From: Nocardia carnea NBRC 14403
Lineage (GTDB): Bacteria > Actinomycetota > Actinomycetes > Mycobacteriales > Mycobacteriaceae
Reading direction: 5' to 3'
DNA length: 64,000 nt
Assembly (NCBI RefSeq): GCF_000308515.1
Contig: NZ_BAFV01000121.1
Span: 21,936 to 85,935, forward strand
This document shows, piece by piece, positions 43,975 through 53,405 of this stretch. Both the position numbers and the translations under genes were made by a program. Position 1 is the stretch's first letter. Each line of letters opens with the position of its first letter. The notes below the pieces were generated by a model. That model was not told the origin of the DNA and did not search any database. It saw only the letters and a program-made list of their open reading frames with translations.

Positions 43975-44715
43975 CTACTCGGTGCGAAGCCGGTCCATCT
44001 GCCGGTAGGAGTCGCCCAGGTGGTCGAGATGCCTTCGCATGAGATCGATGGCGGCCATCGAATCGCCCGCGGTCACGACCTCCAGGATTGCGCGATGATC
44101 GTGATCGACGCACCGCCAGAAGCCGCCGGGTGCATCGTCGCGCCCGAACCTGGTGGACAGCACTCGGAACACCGGCGCGGTGATCAGCTCCAGTAGTGGG
44201 TTGCCGGTCGCGCGCAGCAGGACGAGATGGAACTGCTGGTTCTTGGCGAAGGTCGCCGGGCCCTGTACGCCGTCGGGATCGAAGATCGCCTCGCGGAGTT
44301 CGGTGAGGTGTTCCTCCGTGCGCCGGAATGCGGCGATCCCTGCTGCGGGCACCTCCATGAGGTTGCGGACCTCCATGAGCTGGTCCACGGTGACGGCTTC
44401 GCCGGCGGCCATCAGTGCGACTCCGGTTTCGAGGCTCGCGCTGATATGGCCGACACTCGGGGCGGCCACGAAGCTACCGCCGGTGACGCCGCGGGTGGTG
44501 GTGATCAGGTTCTGGCTCGACAGCGAGCGCAGCGCTTCGCGGATCGTGCTGCGTCCGACGCCGAATTCGGCGGTGAGTTCGGCATCGCTGGGCAGGCGGG
44601 CGCCCTGGGGGAGTTCTCCCGAGAGGATGCGATTGCGGAGCTGCTCGGCCAGTACCGCGTACGCGGGTGTGGATCTGGCGGCCGCCGTGCCTGTCGTCGG
44701 TTCGCTCACCGGCAT
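43975..44715 (-). CDS. GntR family regulator, FadR subfamily (FCD domain)
   Basis: 246 residues. PAYAVLAEQLRNRILSGELPQGARLPSDAELTAEFGVGRSTIREALRSLSSQNLI is the winged helix at about 17-71; the rest is the all-helical FCD domain with VRNLMEVPAAGIAA, FHLVLLRATGNPLL and HRAILEVVTAGDSMAAIDLMRRHL, where Asp/His residues usually bind a metal. Lies between the CoA-pathway operon (same strand) and the divergent hyu operon and could control both. Confidence 0.9.
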   Translation of the reverse strand: MPVSEPTTGTAAARSTPAYAVLAEQLRNRILSGELPQGARLPSDAELTAEFGVGRSTIREALRSLSSQNLITTTRGVTGGSFVAAPSVGHISASLETGVALMAAGEAVTVDQLMEVRNLMEVPAAGIAAFRRTEEHLTELREAIFDPDGVQGPATFAKNQQFHLVLLRATGNPLLELITAPVFRVLSTRFGRDDAPGGFWRCVDHDHRAILEVVTAGDSMAAIDLMRRHLDHLGDSYRQMDRLRTE

Positions 44716-45027
44716 CGGTCCTTCTGTTTCGATCGGCTGTCGACGCGCCCGAGCCTAGCGTCCGCGTCCGGTCCTATCGTGCTGCCGCTGTCGACCGCAT
44801 GGCAGAAAACATCCGCTAATTAAGCCATCGATTGCCGGCGCTTGGTGGTAGTTCTCGGGTGTTACCACGAATTTACCTCGAAAACATCTGAGGTATTGCA
44901 TTCTCCGGCCCGCTGAAGCACGATGGCTCCCAACACCTCGCGCGGTGGTCCCCGCCTTCGCGGACGGCATCTCCCAATCGGTCGTCCCCATCCGCTCCCT
45001 CGTGGGCGCCGGAAGAATGGAATCTTG
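44716..45027. promoter_or_regulatory. Divergent regulatory region between the GntR gene and hyuA
   Basis: 312 bases without a gene. GAAAACATC occurs at 44805-44813 and again at 44880-44888; the second extends to AAACATCTG, whose reverse complement recurs at 43947-43955 before the MaoC gene. These look like operator copies for the GntR protein. No clear ribosome-binding site precedes hyuA beyond GGAAG at 45011. Confidence 0.45.
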
Positions 45028-47109
45028 ATGAAAAGAATCGGAGTCGACGTCGGCGGCACGTTCACCGACCTCGTGCTGTGGGACGACGACGGCACGGTGG
45101 TGGTCCACAAGACTCCGTCGACCAACCACGACCCGTCGATCGGCACCATGGACGGTATCGCGGTGCTCGCCGAACGCGCCGGAATCGACCCCGCCGAAAT
45201 AGAGATGTTCTTTCACGGCACCACGGTCGCGACCAATATCGTGCTCGAACACAACGGCTGCGACGTCGGCATGATCACCACCCAGGGTTTCCGCGATCTG
45301 CTGCATATCGCCAGGAAGAAGCGTCCGCTCAACTACTCCAACTACCAGGACTTGCCGTGGCAGAAGTGGCAGCTGGTACCGCGCCGCAACCGCCGGGTCG
45401 TGGCCGAACGTATCGACGCGGCGGGCAACGTGCTCGTCCCGCTGGACGAGGATGCGGTGCGCGCACAGGTCCGGCTGCTGCGCGAACGGGGTGTCGATGC
45501 CATCGCCGTCGCCTTCCTGCACTCCTACCGGAACCCGGCGCACGAGATCCGGGTCAAGGAGATCATCGGCGAGGAATACCCGCAGGTGTTCGTTTCGCTT
45601 TCCAGCGAAGTCGCTCCGCAATACCGCGAGTACGAACGGTTCTCCACAGCGGCGCTGAACGCCTTCATCGGTCCCAAGACTTCCGGTTATATCGAGAACC
45701 TCGCGGCGAAGGCCGCCGCGGAGCAGGTCGGCGATGATGTGCACCTGATGACCTCAGCCGGGGGCCTGATCACCTCCCGCAGCGCGAGCGAGACCCCGGT
45801 CTCCCTGCTGACCAGCGGTGTTGTGGCCGGGCTGCTCGGCGGCTGCGCCATCGGCAAGGCCTCCGGCTTCCCGAGCGTGATCACGCTGGACGTAGGTGGC
45901 ACTTCGGCCGATATCGGCGTGGCACCCGACGGCGCCCTGCGGATGAAACATCTGCTCGATACTCGAATCGGCGACTACCACGCGATGGTGCCGATGGCCG
46001 AGGTGGACACCATCGGCGCCGGTGGCGGCTCCATCGCGGTGGTCGACGAGGGCGGCATGTTCCGGGTCGGGCCCCGCAGCGCCGGCGCCGTACCGGGCCC
46101 GGCCTGCTACGCCCGCGGCGGCACCGAACCGACCTCCACCGACGCGATGGTGACCATGGGGTGGCTGCGTGCCAACAGCTTCCTGTCCGGGACGATGGAG
46201 GTCCGGCCGGAACTGGCCCGCACCGCCATCCAGGCCCATATCGCCGAGAAACTCGGCACCTCACTGGACGCCGCCGCGATGGGTATCTTCAAGATCCTCG
46301 CCCATTCGATGACCGAGGCGATCAGCCTGCACTCGGTGCGTAAAGGCTACGACCCCCGCGAGTTCTCGCTGATCGCCGAGGGCGGCGCCGGCCCGCTGTT
46401 CGCCTGGCAGATCGCCGATCAGCTCGGTATCCCGCGGGTGATCGTGCCGGGCCATCCCGGTATCACCTCCGCGGTCGGGCTGCTCACCACCGATATCAGG
46501 TACGAGGTGCCCACCACGGTGTGGACCTCCTCCGCCGATCCCGATATGGCACTGCTCACCGAGCAGATGGCGCGGTTGTCGCATGAGGCGGTCGGCCGGC
46601 TCGAAGCCGACGGCGTCGCTGCCGAGAACATCACGCTCGAACGCAGCGTCGACTGCCGCTATGTGGGACAGGGCTACGAGCTGCGGGTGCCCGCGCCGGA
46701 CGGCGATATCGACGATGTCTGGGTGAAAACGGTCGCCGACGAATTCCACCGCGTGCACGGCCGGACCTACTCCCAGCGCTTCGACGACAAACCGGTGCAG
46801 CTGGTCAATATCCGCGTCACCGGTGTCGGCGCGGTACCGCATGTGCGGATCGCCGAGATCGAGAAGGGCACCGCCGACGCCGCCGCCGCGATCAAGACCA
46901 CCACACCGGCACTGTTCTGGCAGAACGATACGGCCGAACCCGAATGGGTCGACACCCCGGTTTATGACCGGGCGCTGCTGCTGGCGGGGAACACCTTCGA
47001 CGGTCCCGCGATCGTCGAGCAGTTCGATTCCACCACCATCATCGGCATGGGCCAGCACGCCACGGTCGACGCCGTCGGCCATATCATCATCGAGAGGAAG
47101 CCGGCATGA
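45028..47109 (+). CDS. hyuA: Hydantoinase/oxoprolinase subunit A
   Basis: 693 residues from ATG 45028. RIGVDVGGTFTDLVL is the ATP-binding phosphate 1 motif of the actin-like fold, FFHGTTVATNIVLEHNG follows near 65, TLDVGGTSADIG near 290 is phosphate 2, and GAGGGSIAVVDEGG near 331 belongs to the adenosine region. Family members (N-methylhydantoinase, 5-oxoprolinase, acetone/acetophenone carboxylase) use ATP to open a ring amide or activate a carbonyl. It overlaps hyuB by ATGA, and both come before an amidase, which favours a cyclic amide or imide substrate. Confidence 0.9.
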   Translation: MKRIGVDVGGTFTDLVLWDDDGTVVVHKTPSTNHDPSIGTMDGIAVLAERAGIDPAEIEMFFHGTTVATNIVLEHNGCDVGMITTQGFRDLLHIARKKRPLNYSNYQDLPWQKWQLVPRRNRRVVAERIDAAGNVLVPLDEDAVRAQVRLLRERGVDAIAVAFLHSYRNPAHEIRVKEIIGEEYPQVFVSLSSEVAPQYREYERFSTAALNAFIGPKTSGYIENLAAKAAAEQVGDDVHLMTSAGGLITSRSASETPVSLLTSGVVAGLLGGCAIGKASGFPSVITLDVGGTSADIGVAPDGALRMKHLLDTRIGDYHAMVPMAEVDTIGAGGGSIAVVDEGGMFRVGPRSAGAVPGPACYARGGTEPTSTDAMVTMGWLRANSFLSGTMEVRPELARTAIQAHIAEKLGTSLDAAAMGIFKILAHSMTEAISLHSVRKGYDPREFSLIAEGGAGPLFAWQIADQLGIPRVIVPGHPGITSAVGLLTTDIRYEVPTTVWTSSADPDMALLTEQMARLSHEAVGRLEADGVAAENITLERSVDCRYVGQGYELRVPAPDGDIDDVWVKTVADEFHRVHGRTYSQRFDDKPVQLVNIRVTGVGAVPHVRIAEIEKGTADAAAAIKTTTPALFWQNDTAEPEWVDTPVYDRALLLAGNTFDGPAIVEQFDSTTIIGMGQHATVDAVGHIIIERKPA

Positions 47110-48923
47110 GCAAGGCGTTGATGCCCACGACCGGAGTATCCCTCGCGGGCGAATCCACCCGGACCTGGAACGATGTCGAGGTCGACCCGATCACCCTGCG
47201 GGTCATCGGCGGCGCTCTGCAGTCGATGGCCAAGGAGATGGCGCAGGTTCTCTACCGTATGGCGTATTCGAGCCTGATCCGCGAATCCGAGGATCTGGGC
47301 GCGGGAATCTTCGACGTCAACGGCCGTGAACTGTGCGAATCGGATTCGACACCGATGCACTGCGGCTCGATCCCGGCCTATATCCGTGGTGTCAACCGCC
47401 GGCTGGCGGGCACCTACCGGCCCGGTGACGTCATCCTGCACAACCACCCGTACCACGGTGCCGCGCATTCGCCCGATTACGGCGTGATCATCCCGATCTT
47501 CTGGGAGGGCGAGCATATCGGCTTCGCCGGCTGCACCGGGCATGTCTCCGATGTCGGCGGCAACTTCCCCGGCCTGTGCATGGACGTCGTGGACGTCTGG
47601 GCCGAAGGCAAGCTCATGGACTCGATGAAGATCTACGAGGCCGGTGTCCGCAACGACTACCTGATCCAGCACATCCTCGACAACGTCCGGACACCGGAAC
47701 AGAACCGCGGCGACCTGGAGGCGCTGATCGCCTGCTCGCGGATCGGGGAGAAACGGTTCCTCGAACTGCTCGGGAAGTACGGCCTCGATACCGTGATGAG
47801 CGCCGCGGAACGGTGGATGGACTATTCGGAGAATATGCTGCGCAGCCGGATCCGGGAGATCCCGGACGGTAGCTACGAGGCGCCCATCGGCTATCTCGAC
47901 GACGACGGCAAGAACCGCGGGGTGCCACTGAAAGTGGCGGTCCGGGTGCAGGTCGAGGGCGAGGACATCCTCATCGATCTCACCGGATCCAACGATCAGG
48001 TACCCACGGCGTTCAATGTGCCGTTCGAGGGATCGGTGCTGCCGGTGGCGGTCTCCGCGATCCGCACCATCCTGCTCGACGAGGACGTCGTTGAGGATTT
48101 CGTCCCGCAGAACGACGGCTGCTTCCGTCCGGTGAAGGCCTACGCCCCCGAGGGCACCATCTTCAACCCGGATTTCCCGGCCTCCTGTTTCGCGCGATTC
48201 TCCCAGGTGAACCGGGTTTTCGACTCGATCAACCTGGCGTTGGCGCCGGTGCTTCCCGATCACGCGGTCGCGGGTTCGTCCGCGGCGCTGTGCGCGATCG
48301 CCTACTCCGGTCTGGCCGCCGACGGCGAATCCTATTGGGTCTATATCGAAATCAACGAGGGTTCCTACGGCGGCCGCAACGGCAAGGACGGTATGGACGC
48401 GGTCGACGCGTTGATGGCCAACACCCGCAACAACCCCATCGAAGAACTCGAACTCAACCACGCCATGCGGGCACTTCGTTACGAGCTACGCGACGAACCG
48501 CCGGCGCCCGGCCAATGGCGCGGCGGTATCGGCAGCGTGCGGAAATGGCTGATGGAAACCGACACCTTCCTCGGCTCCGAGGCGGACAACCGATCCGATC
48601 CGCCCGCGGGCGCGCTCGGCGGCCGTGACGGGGTCGCGGGTTCGTTCACCCGCAACGCCGGCACCGATCGGGAGGAGCTGCTGTTCTCCAAGGTCACGCA
48701 GGAAACCATCCGGGCCGGTGAGACGCTCGAGATCAAAGTGCCCTCCGGCGGTGGATTCGGCGATCCGTTCGCCCGCGACCCGTTCCAGGTGCTCAGCGAT
48801 GTATGGGACGAATACCTCACCGCGGAGGACGCCCGCCGCGATTACGGGGTCGTCGTGAACACCGCCGACTGGACCGTGGACGAGGCGGCGACCGGCGCGC
48901 TGCGCGCCGGGAGCGGGTCCTGA
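47106..48923 (+). CDS. hyuB: Hydantoinase/oxoprolinase subunit B
   Basis: 605 residues. DPITLRVIGGALQSMAKEMAQVLYRMAYSSLIRESEDLGAGIFD is the defining N-terminal block of HyuB; PGDVILHNHPYHGAAHSPDY near 99-120 carries conserved His/Asp residues of the metal site. GSYGGRNGKDGMDAV and PSGGGFGDPFARDP close the protein. Length is normal. Forms the heteromeric enzyme with HyuA, with which it overlaps by four bases. Confidence 0.92.
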   Translation: MSKALMPTTGVSLAGESTRTWNDVEVDPITLRVIGGALQSMAKEMAQVLYRMAYSSLIRESEDLGAGIFDVNGRELCESDSTPMHCGSIPAYIRGVNRRLAGTYRPGDVILHNHPYHGAAHSPDYGVIIPIFWEGEHIGFAGCTGHVSDVGGNFPGLCMDVVDVWAEGKLMDSMKIYEAGVRNDYLIQHILDNVRTPEQNRGDLEALIACSRIGEKRFLELLGKYGLDTVMSAAERWMDYSENMLRSRIREIPDGSYEAPIGYLDDDGKNRGVPLKVAVRVQVEGEDILIDLTGSNDQVPTAFNVPFEGSVLPVAVSAIRTILLDEDVVEDFVPQNDGCFRPVKAYAPEGTIFNPDFPASCFARFSQVNRVFDSINLALAPVLPDHAVAGSSAALCAIAYSGLAADGESYWVYIEINEGSYGGRNGKDGMDAVDALMANTRNNPIEELELNHAMRALRYELRDEPPAPGQWRGGIGSVRKWLMETDTFLGSEADNRSDPPAGALGGRDGVAGSFTRNAGTDREELLFSKVTQETIRAGETLEIKVPSGGGFGDPFARDPFQVLSDVWDEYLTAEDARRDYGVVVNTADWTVDEAATGALRAGSGS

Positions 48924-50188
48924 ATGAGACCGGGGGCCGGGCCGCGGACCACCGCAGCCCGGCCCCGCCGGTAAGTGAGCAGACGTTCGGCAGCGTTATC
49001 GCCTGGATCGACCCGCCGGCCGGCGGCGCAACCGACGGTCCGCTGCGCGGGCTGCGGATCGGGGTCAAGGACAATATCGACGTCGCGGGCGTCCCCAGCA
49101 CCTGCGCGTCGGCGTTCTTCGCCGACCGGGTGGCCACCGAACACGCGGAGGTCGTGCGCCGGCTGCTCGGCGCGGGCGCCCAGGTGACCGCGAAACTGAA
49201 TATGGCCGAATTCGCGGTCGGCGTGACCTCCCAGAACTCCGCGGCCGGGCCGACCCGCAATCCATGGGACCCGCGCCGGGTCCCCGGCGGCTCGAGCGGC
49301 GGCTCCGGTGCGGCGGTCGCCGCCGGCCTGGTGGATGCCGCGCTCGGTACCGATACCGGCGGTTCGATCCGGTTACCCGCCTCGGCCTGCGGGGTCACCG
49401 GCCTGCGCCCGACCGTGGGGTCGGTATCCGGCGCCGGTGTCTTCCCGGTCAGCGAGCTGTTCGATACCGTCGGCCCGATGGCCCGCTCGGTCGGCGATAT
49501 CGTCCGCATATTCGAGATGCTCCGTGGCGAAGCCCCGCCGAATGTGCCGGCTGCGCAGCGGATCGGTGTGCCCGCGGTCTTCATCACCGAGGATGTCGAT
49601 CCGGCCGTCGCCGCCGCCGTGCGTACCGCCGCGGGAGTGTTCGAAACCCTCGGTTTCGAGGTCGTCCCGATCGATATTCCGGGCGCCCGGTCCGCTCAGG
49701 ATGTCGTCTACACCTTGATCTACTCCGATCTCGCCGAACGACACCGCGACCGCATCCGGCACTCGCCCGAACTGTTCCAGCCCGCGACGCTCGAGCGTAT
49801 TTCGCTGGGGCTGGGGATCCCGGACTCCGAACGCACCGCGGCACTGTGTCGGCGCGACGAATTCCGGCAGGGACTCAGCACGGTGTTCGACCGGGTGAAC
49901 GCCGTGCTCACCCCGGCGATGCCGATCGATGTGCCGCTGCTCGGGGAGGGGGCCGATGTGATCGCCCAGTCGCGCCGGATGGGGCAGTTCAGTTATCCGT
50001 GGTCGTTACACGAGGGCCCTACACTCGCCTTCCCGGTCGGCTTCCACCCTGTCTCTGGGATGCCGATCGGTGCGCAACTCACCGCGGCAGCGCACCACGA
50101 GCCGGTGCTCTTCGACATCGGTGCTGGATACCAGGACGTCACCGAGTGGCATTCGGCCCGTCCGCAGGCTGTCACCGGCCGTTCGTAA
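48920..50188 (+). CDS. Amidase-signature family amidase
   Basis: About 422 residues. The catalytic Lys lies in RIGVKDNIDVAG near 51-55, the cis-Ser in GGSSGGSGAAVAAG near 125, and the nucleophile Ser in GTDTGGSIRLPAS near 148-152: the complete Ser-cisSer-Lys triad. No ATG, GTG or TTG is available in frame before the conserved fold; the best start is CTG 48920, overlapping the hyuB stop (CTGA). Probably hydrolyses the linear amide released by HyuAB. Confidence 0.86.
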   Translation: MNETGGRAADHRSPAPPVSEQTFGSVIAWIDPPAGGATDGPLRGLRIGVKDNIDVAGVPSTCASAFFADRVATEHAEVVRRLLGAGAQVTAKLNMAEFAVGVTSQNSAAGPTRNPWDPRRVPGGSSGGSGAAVAAGLVDAALGTDTGGSIRLPASACGVTGLRPTVGSVSGAGVFPVSELFDTVGPMARSVGDIVRIFEMLRGEAPPNVPAAQRIGVPAVFITEDVDPAVAAAVRTAAGVFETLGFEVVPIDIPGARSAQDVVYTLIYSDLAERHRDRIRHSPELFQPATLERISLGLGIPDSERTAALCRRDEFRQGLSTVFDRVNAVLTPAMPIDVPLLGEGADVIAQSRRMGQFSYPWSLHEGPTLAFPVGFHPVSGMPIGAQLTAAAHHEPVLFDIGAGYQDVTEWHSARPQAVTGRS

Positions 50189-50465
50189 GTACGGATCTCG
50201 CTCGAACTTCGCCGACAAGATGTCCGGCACGTCGTGGTTGTTCGTCATCGCCCCCCTCCCTCTCGAACAGCCGAGGATTGCTCGCGAGAATAGTTCCTGG
50301 AGAGGGACCCTCGCGCCCTCTCGGGCCGACAGTTGATGAAAGTGGTCCAGACGGCGACCTTCCGGGCAGCGACAGCCGCTGCAGCTCGCCACGCCGGAAC
50401 CACGGAGATCCGGACGTGCGGAGGGAAGTAAACCAAGTTGATCAACCTAGTTGTATATTTATCGG
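50189..50465. other. Intergenic region between the amidase and MarR genes
   Basis: 277 bases. On the minus strand an ATG at about 50250, with AGGGAGGGGGG upstream, opens a reading frame (MTNNHDVPDILSAKFERDP) that runs into the amidase gene. It may be the stump of a lost gene, but no family is recognised. The right end holds the MarR operator. Confidence 0.4.
50437..50446. promoter_or_regulatory. Probable MarR operator
   Basis: GTTGATCAAC is a perfect 10-bp palindrome 19 bases before the MarR start, followed by a further half-like TAGTTG at 50448. TTGATCAA-centred sites are usual for MarR repressors that control their own efflux operon. Confidence 0.65.
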
Positions 50466-50897
50466 ATGGTCACGAATGAAGCAACAGTCGCCCTGGCGCT
50501 GCGGGAAGCGCTGCGGCCGCTGTGGCGGCGGCTCAACGCCCAGAAAACGCTGTCCACCGGGAAGCTGGGCGTGCTGGCTTACCTCGCCGAACACGGCGCC
50601 GCCACTTCGTCCACCCTCGCGTCGGTCGAGAGGATCAGTCCGCAGGCCATCGCGACCGCGGTGCGGGAACTGGAGGGCCTCGGCCTCATCACCCGCACCC
50701 CCGACGACCAGGACCGCCGCCGGGTGTGGATCGACCTCACCGACGCCGGCCGGGAACGGCTGGCCCTGGAACGTTCGACGGGCAACAGCTGGCTGGAGCA
50801 GGCGGTGAGCGAACGGTTGACCGCCGAAGAACGAGAACTCCTGAAATCCGTCGTCCCGCTGCTACAGAAATTGACCGTGGATACGCCCCGTGCATAA
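50466..50897 (+). CDS. MarR family transcriptional regulator
   Basis: 143 residues from ATG 50466. Winged helix at about 25-95: TGKLGVLAYLAEHGAATSSTLASVERISPQAIATAVRELEGLGLITRTPDDQDRRRVWIDLTDAGRE, including the D-x-R-D/R-R wing. It overlaps the downstream transporter gene by 8 bases, so it is a self-regulated efflux operon. The ligand is probably a phenolic or drug-like compound, as is usual for the family. Confidence 0.92.
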   Translation: MVTNEATVALALREALRPLWRRLNAQKTLSTGKLGVLAYLAEHGAATSSTLASVERISPQAIATAVRELEGLGLITRTPDDQDRRRVWIDLTDAGRERLALERSTGNSWLEQAVSERLTAEERELLKSVVPLLQKLTVDTPRA

Positions 50898-52308
50898 GCC
50901 ACGGTTACGGCCGACGCTGCTCCCGGCACTGATCTACACGGCCTTGACCACCGCCGTCGTCAGCTCGCTGGGCATGCTGCTGGTCCCGACGCTGTCTCAG
51001 GAGATGTCGGTATCGGTCAGCGCCGCGCAATGGATGCTCACCGTGAACCTGCTGGTCGGGGCCGTGGCCACCCCGATCATGGGCCGGTTGAGCGACGGCC
51101 CGCACAAGAAGCGACTGCTGCTGGGGTCGCTCGGGATCATTCTCGCCGGGTCGGTACTGGCCGCGTGCGCCCCGAACTTCGCCGTATTCCTGGTCGGTCG
51201 CGCACTGCAGGGCCTGTCCTACGGCATCGTGCCGGTGACCATTGCGCTCGCCCGCCGCTACCTTCCGGAAGAACAGGTCAGGCCGGGGCTTTCCAGCTTG
51301 TCGGTGACTGCCTCGACCGGCCTCGGTATCGGCTACCCGCTCACCGGCATCCTCGCCGGCGAGGCCGGTTTCCGCGTAGCCTTCGCCTTCGCCGCCGTTT
51401 TCGTGGTGAGCGCCGCGATCGTGGTGTGGCAGGTGCTTCCGGACGGACCGGACGAAAAGGCACCCCGCACCCGGTTCGACGCACCGGGCGCCGCACTGCT
51501 CGGGCTCGGGCTCACCGCGCTGCTCATCGCCATCAGCGAAGGGCCGAATTGGGAATGGACCTCCGCGAAAACCCTCGGTTTCGCCCTCGCCGCAGTGGTC
51601 CTACTGGGTGCGTGGGTGTTCGTCGAATTGCGTGCCGAGACTCCGCTGATCAATCTGCGAGTCTTCCGCCACCGGGACGTCCTGCTCGCCAACGGCACCG
51701 CGATCGGGCTGGGCGCCGCGATGTACATCGGACTGTCCGTCAGCAGTCTCATCGCCCAGGCCCCGGCCGTTACCGGCTACGGGATAGCGCTCCCCGTGTT
51801 CTGGGCCGGTTTCGTCATGCTTCCGCTGTCCATCGGAAGCCTCGGCGCCAACCGGGCGGTCCGGGCCGTAGCGCACCGGATCCAGCTGACCACCCTGCTC
51901 CCACTGGGCGCCGGGGTGATGACCGCATCGGCCGTCCTGCTCTGGCTGGTCCACGACCAGCTGTGGGAAATCCTGGTCGGCATGCTGCTGTTCGGGCTGG
52001 GAATCGGAACGACCTACGCCGCCATGCCCGCACTGATCGCCAGGCGGGTCGCCGATACCGAACTCGGCAGCGCTGTCAGCTTCAACCAGGTCTTGCGCAC
52101 GGTCGGCGGCGCCTTCGGTAGCGCCGCGTCGGGCGCGGTACTCGCCGCGCACCTGGGTTCGGACCTGCATCCCACCGATACCGGCATCACCCTGGCGCTG
52201 GCCCTGGGCGTGTGTGGCTGCGCAATAGTTTTCGCCGCACTCTTGGCCAACTATGCGCAGACCCGGCGCCGGGCCCACACCGCACCGGAGTTGTCCCGGA
52301 TCCCGTGA
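50890..52308 (+). CDS. MFS transporter (drug efflux type)
   Basis: 472 residues with 12-14 hydrophobic segments. SAAQWMLTVNLLVGAVATPIMGRLSDGPHKKRLLLG carries motif A in a variant form (GRLSDGPHKKR), and PEEQVRPGLSSLSVTASTGLGIGYPLTGILAGEAGFR is the motif C region. The GTG start lies inside the last codons of the marR gene. Likely exports a compound sensed by that MarR protein. Confidence 0.9.
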   Translation: MHKPRLRPTLLPALIYTALTTAVVSSLGMLLVPTLSQEMSVSVSAAQWMLTVNLLVGAVATPIMGRLSDGPHKKRLLLGSLGIILAGSVLAACAPNFAVFLVGRALQGLSYGIVPVTIALARRYLPEEQVRPGLSSLSVTASTGLGIGYPLTGILAGEAGFRVAFAFAAVFVVSAAIVVWQVLPDGPDEKAPRTRFDAPGAALLGLGLTALLIAISEGPNWEWTSAKTLGFALAAVVLLGAWVFVELRAETPLINLRVFRHRDVLLANGTAIGLGAAMYIGLSVSSLIAQAPAVTGYGIALPVFWAGFVMLPLSIGSLGANRAVRAVAHRIQLTTLLPLGAGVMTASAVLLWLVHDQLWEILVGMLLFGLGIGTTYAAMPALIARRVADTELGSAVSFNQVLRTVGGAFGSAASGAVLAAHLGSDLHPTDTGITLALALGVCGCAIVFAALLANYAQTRRRAHTAPELSRIP

Positions 52309-52388
52309 CCGCAGCGGAAGCCCCGAACCGAAATCGGCAAGGCACCGGCCCAGCTGACGGCCGGTGTGCGCGCTAGTACATTCCGGAT

Positions 52389-52622
52389 ATGAGTTTCCGG
52401 CTGGCCGCGTACGCCGTGTGCATCACCGATGGACGGGTGCTCCTGGCCTGCCATAGCCCCCGGGACGGGGAGCCCACAGCCGAATCGGTCTGGACGCCGA
52501 TCCCCGACGTCACCGGCCTACGCCGCTCATCGCTGGTCGACATAGGCCTCACGCTCGCCCGGACTCTTCCGTCGACCGGCCACGTGCCTCCGATCGAGGT
52601 CGGCGGTTTGATACAGCATTGA
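52389..52622 (+). pseudogene. NUDIX hydrolase with internal deletion
   Basis: 77-residue frame. The start FRLAAYAVCITDGRVLLACH matches the first strand of NUDIX proteins, and the end (VWTPIPDVTGLRRSSLVDIGLTLARTLPSTGHVPPIEVGGLIQH) matches the C-terminal tail of actinobacterial NUDIX proteins of about 150 residues. The whole middle, including the GX5EX7REUXEEXGU catalytic box, is absent; the join is near PRDGEPTAES. An in-frame internal deletion has removed the active site. Confidence 0.65.
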
Positions 52623-52724
52623 ACAACTCCCTATCGCAACGTGAACAGGCCGGCACCTCGAACCCTGGCAAGACCTCGGTTCGAGATGCCGGCGGTAGGG
52701 CGATCGGCCTGCCGGCACCGGCGC

Positions 52725-53405
52725 TTATGTGGCGAGTTGTGCGATCAGCGCGTCGGCCGCCGCGGCCGAGGAGCCAGGGTTCTGACCTGTGATCAATAGT
52801 CCGTCCTGGACCACGTAGGAACCCCAGTCGGCACCCTTCGAGTAGTTCCCGCCGAGCGCGACCAGCTCGTCTTCGACGAGGAATGGAACGACATCGACCA
52901 ACTCGACCGCGGCCTCCTCGGTGTTGGTGAAACCGGTGACCTTCTTCCCCGCCACGAGCGGAGTGCCATCCTCGTCGGTGACGTGGCGCAGCACGCCGGG
53001 TGCGTGGCAGACCAGCGCGACCGGCTTGCCCGAGCGCAGCGTGGTTTCGATCAGCCGTCGTGAGTCGGGGTCCTCGGCGAGGTCCCACAGCGGGCCGTGT
53101 CCGCCCGGATAGAAGACGGTGTCGTAGTCCTCGGCCGAGACCGAGTCGAGCCGCACAGTATCGGCCAGTGCCGCAGACGCTTCCGCATCGGCCTCGAACC
53201 AGTGCGTGTCGTCGGTCTGGAAGCCGGGCTCGTTGCTCTTCGGGTCGAGCGGCGGCCGGCCACCGGCCGGAGACGCAAGGGTGATGTCGTAGCCGGCCGC
53301 CTTGAAGCGCCGGTACGGCGCGGCGAGTTCCTCCAGCCAGAAGCCGGTCTTCTTGCCTGTGTTCCCGAGCTGGTCGTGAGAGGTGAGGACGATGAGGACC
53401 TTCAT
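52725..53405 (-). CDS. DJ-1/PfpI family protein (type 1 glutamine amidotransferase-like)
   Basis: 226 residues from ATG 53405 with AGAAGGAG upstream (ATG 53411 also possible). MKVLIVLTSHDQLGNTGKKTGFWLEEL matches the Hsp31-like branch with its conserved glutamate; the nucleophile Cys is in ALVCHAPGVL near 130, followed by the catalytic His. VSAEDYDTVFYPGGHGPLWDL is the conserved strand before it. Possible roles are methylglyoxal detoxification or a chaperone/deglycase activity; none can be picked from sequence. Confidence 0.9.
   Translation of the reverse strand: MKVLIVLTSHDQLGNTGKKTGFWLEELAAPYRRFKAAGYDITLASPAGGRPPLDPKSNEPGFQTDDTHWFEADAEASAALADTVRLDSVSAEDYDTVFYPGGHGPLWDLAEDPDSRRLIETTLRSGKPVALVCHAPGVLRHVTDEDGTPLVAGKKVTGFTNTEEAAVELVDVVPFLVEDELVALGGNYSKGADWGSYVVQDGLLITGQNPGSSAAAADALIAQLAT

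Noticed and set aside
50189..50250. Minus-strand frame starting MTNNHDVPDILSAKFERDP as a real gene
   Set aside because: It has a good ribosome-binding site but runs into the antisense of the amidase with no recognisable domain; at most a gene stump, so noted only within the intergenic entry.
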